A stretch of DNA of 64,000 nucleotides from Flavihumibacter profundi (GTDB taxonomy: Bacteria; Bacteroidota; Bacteroidia; Chitinophagales; Chitinophagaceae), in contig NZ_JAIQXE010000002.1 of assembly GCF_020076305.1 (NCBI RefSeq), positions 372,001-436,000 of the forward strand, given 5' to 3'. A program made the position numbers and the translations under genes. Positions 61,854 through 64,000 of this stretch are shown here, one piece after another. The notes under the pieces were generated by a model, which did no database searches, had not been told where the DNA came from, and saw nothing but the letters and a program-made list of their open reading frames with translations. Position 1 is the stretch's first letter, and each line of letters opens with the position of its first letter.

Positions 61854-62893
61854 AATTTGATATTACCATCTTGTGATTTACAGAAACCAGCAATAAATTT
61901 TCGGCAATTTTCCATTGATTTAAATGCTTTGCTTCGCGCTCCTCCACTTATTGAATCACCATCGTTTATAAATTCACCAATTAAAATATGGTAAGCAATA
62001 AGTTTTCCTGTTGTAGTAAATATCGTTATTCCATCATGATTAAGCATGGATTTTGCAACAGAGGCATAAGATTTTAAGTTGATTGATGTTTCATTCGTTT
62101 TGTTATCTTCTGCCTCCTTAATTAAGAATTCAAAATCAATTGGCTCAATCAAATAAATCCCGCCTTCCGAGGTTATTAATTCCTTTAACTCTTGAATACT
62201 ATGTGATTGATAATCAACTACACCTATTAAATTTCCATGACCATCTTTTAGAGCCTCATCAATTACTTTTTCAAAAAATGCCTGTAAATTGACTTGAATC
62301 TTTGGGTCGCAATGTTGAGTAATTTGCGACACAACTGATTTTACTTCATTTTGTGAAACATCTGGTGCTTCATCTAGTGTCAAATAAATTATCATTCGTT
62401 TTTTAAGACCAACTAATTCTACTGTTTTTTGCCCTATATTTTTGATATATGCGATTTTTCCTTCTTTATAGGTATCTCCTAGACCTAGCTCACCTACTGT
62501 TTGCTTATATAGGCTTGGACTTGTTTCACTCATTTCTGCACTTGTAATTCCATACTTCATATTATCTCCGCTCACTTCTATAAATATTACCCAACTATCT
62601 TTAGCTAAAGGGGCGCAAAGTTTTAAAGCATTCCTGAACTCATCTTTGCTTAATTTTGTTACTTTAATTGTCAACTCTCGATTTGGTATAGATTCGAAAT
62701 ATTTCAAATTGTCGGTAATAATGATTTCAGGAAAAAGAGTACGACCCTCTTCTTGGTAATCTGAAATGGAATTGATTATTTCTAAAATTCCATATTTCAG
62801 ATGTTCCGAGGTTGCAAATTGCTCCTCGTAAAGAAAATCACCAATTGAAGATAGAATATTACTTCTTAAAGAGGCTTTCGTTAGTTCCTGCAT
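61841..62893 (-). CDS. Protein with C-terminal DisA_N-like (DACN-type) sensor domain
   Basis: 350 residues. The C-terminal ~120 residues have SMLNHDGITIFTTTGKLIAY and GDSISGGARSKAFKSM, resembling the DGA and GTRHRAA motifs of diadenylate cyclase (DisA_N) domains. The RHR triad is RSK here, so synthesis of c-di-AMP is doubtful and nucleotide sensing more likely, as proposed for DACNV/DACNG-type domains in conflict systems. N-terminal half not recognised. Confidence 0.6.
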   Translation of the reverse strand: MQELTKASLRSNILSSIGDFLYEEQFATSEHLKYGILEIINSISDYQEEGRTLFPEIIITDNLKYFESIPNRELTIKVTKLSKDEFRNALKLCAPLAKDSWVIFIEVSGDNMKYGITSAEMSETSPSLYKQTVGELGLGDTYKEGKIAYIKNIGQKTVELVGLKKRMIIYLTLDEAPDVSQNEVKSVVSQITQHCDPKIQVNLQAFFEKVIDEALKDGHGNLIGVVDYQSHSIQELKELITSEGGIYLIEPIDFEFLIKEAEDNKTNETSINLKSYASVAKSMLNHDGITIFTTTGKLIAYHILIGEFINDGDSISGGARSKAFKSMENCRKFIAGFCKSQDGNIKFWKI

Positions 62894-62970
62894 ACTTTGA
62901 AAATGGAGACATTTTTATTTATGATAGTCTTAAATGTAGTGAAAAAACTGCAAGACATATATAGTTATTT

Positions 62971-64000
62971 CTATATCCCAAGTCTTTCAAAAAGAATTCT
63001 ATTTCGCTTTTTGGCATCAAATAAAACTTTTTCAAAAGGCAAGACTTCTATGTAGGCGTTATAATATGCCGTTTTGAATTTATAATATCCTAGGCCGTCT
63101 GGAGTTTTTAAAAATTCTCTCTTTTTCAAAATATTTTCTAAGGATGGTGTTATATCACATACTATGTAAACATAGAATGGGGTATTTACAGTTACTGTTA
63201 TAGTTCTGCCTGTTCTGCTTTTTACTTTACCATTTAGTAATTCATCAATATATTTTTCAACCTGATCCAATGGGTTTTTTTTGGGATCATTATCTTGGTA
63301 ATCGGTGCGTTGCGGTTTTTTAAATTCGACAATAGTGAAAGATTGATGTGGATGAAGCTGTTCCTCTGAAAAAGCTAATGCGTCATTGTAAATAAGTAAA
63401 TCTACTCTGTCCTGATTTTGTGATTGCAATTGTTTTATTTGATCAAATCTTTTATCGGAGGCCAAAAATGAGTGATATGTTAATCTTTCATCTAATAGCC
63501 AAAGATTTTGCTTATCAGGCGGTATTTCATCTGTACTACTTCTAATTGGAAAAAATATACTATGAATTATATCTTCATCGGAAAATTTATTTTCATTATT
63601 AAGCTGTAATAAGTTTTCTAGCAACTCAATGACTGATTTTCGATGAACGACATATCTAGCTAAATCCGATTTGCCTAACTCGTTAAATTCTGTTAAAAAT
63701 CTTTTATATCGTTCTTTGTATCCTTCAAGATTTTGAATATCCTTCGACTCCTCCAATAACTCACTGCGGGTTTCCTTTATCTCAATTTTCCAATCCGCTT
63801 CAATTTTGTACAAAGCTATATCTAACTTGTCTACCGTTAAATTAGGCGGCAACCTTCTTATTTCCTCTGGTTTATGATGCCAGACTGCTCGATATTGGGG
63901 CATTTCGTCATGAACGGTTGGCATATATTTAGTTACTTTCTTTTCCCTGACATCATTTAAGTAGTCTTCTAGTAGAACTTCAATACAATTAATTGCTTTC
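62971..64000 (-). CDS. C-terminal part of a large protein with PD-(D/E)XK nuclease domain (cut by window edge)
   Basis: The frame is open through the window end: codons before the Met at 63924 encode INCIEVLLEDYLNDVREKKV and continue, so the real start lies outside. The visible part has YMPTVHDEMPQYRAVWHHKP, a helical region and a nuclease core VDLLIYNDALAF ... FTIVEFKKPQ, giving Asp and ExK. This C-terminus is familiar from GHKL/Hsp90-like ATPases fused to a nuclease; the ATPase part cannot be seen here. Confidence 0.65.
   Translation of the reverse strand, partial: KAINCIEVLLEDYLNDVREKKVTKYMPTVHDEMPQYRAVWHHKPEEIRRLPPNLTVDKLDIALYKIEADWKIEIKETRSELLEESKDIQNLEGYKERYKRFLTEFNELGKSDLARYVVHRKSVIELLENLLQLNNENKFSDEDIIHSIFFPIRSSTDEIPPDKQNLWLLDERLTYHSFLASDKRFDQIKQLQSQNQDRVDLLIYNDALAFSEEQLHPHQSFTIVEFKKPQRTDYQDNDPKKNPLDQVEKYIDELLNGKVKSRTGRTITVTVNTPFYVYIVCDITPSLENILKKREFLKTPDGLGYYKFKTAYYNAYIEVLPFEKVLFDAKKRNRILFERLGI

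Overview
The window looks like the chromosome of a Bacteroidota bacterium, most likely Chitinophagaceae or a near relative. The signs are a type IX secretion sorting domain, many lipoproteins with a Cys signal motif, a PorT-like barrel, DUF1254 and SIMPL proteins, ZU5-type lipoproteins and almost no Shine-Dalgarno sites. No rRNA, CRISPR array or complete tRNA gene is visible.

Layout. 0-12 kb: end of a flavin-dependent monooxygenase, a secreted T9SS metalloprotease, small lipoproteins, a solitary GMC oxidoreductase, a TPR histidine kinase/LuxR regulator pair, a lipoprotein/outer-membrane barrel pair and a broken LytTR regulator. 12.2-13.1 kb is a scrapyard: one copy of a ~235 bp dispersed repeat, a degenerate AAGCCT-rich stretch, and a mosaic of duplicated 3' ends of soxG, soxA and the GMC gene. 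13-16 kb: lipoprotein, SDR and AraC regulator. 15.7-28.8 kb holds a nearly complete aerobic choline-to-glycine route as two divergent operons around a 54 bp palindromic control region: permease, betaine aldehyde dehydrogenase and choline dehydrogenase (+), and Rieske betaine demethylase, dimethylglycine oxidase and soxB-D-A-G (-). 29-34 kb: tandem DUF1254 proteins and a purple-acid-phosphatase-like lipoprotein.

34.2-59.7 kb is the most striking part: about 28 small cassettes, almost all on the minus strand. Each is one gene (sometimes two) separated by related imperfect palindromes of 30-210 bp whose ends read like RYYYAAC...GTTRRRY, as integron attC sites do. At the upstream end lies a C-terminal fragment of an IntI-like tyrosine recombinase, pointing the same way as the cassettes. 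The far end is a subclass B1 metallo-beta-lactamase gene, and a decayed fragment of the same gene lies beyond the integrase end. I read this as a sedentary chromosomal integron of the inverted-integrase type with a dead integrase. Cassette contents: membrane and lipoprotein unknowns, SnoaL/NTF2 folds, SDR, PhzF, a HepT/MntA toxin-antitoxin pair with a nonsense codon, an Mrr-like nuclease, a TrpF-like/Nudix pair and TPR proteins.

59.7-64 kb: second copy of the dispersed repeat, a 3' half of tRNA-Asn with a terminator (probable att site), then the edge of what looks like an integrative element carrying a helical unknown, a DisA-fold-like sensor and the C-terminal part of a large protein with a PD-(D/E)XK nuclease, a plausible anti-phage or conflict operon.

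Homologies are from reading the sequence by eye; no database search was run.
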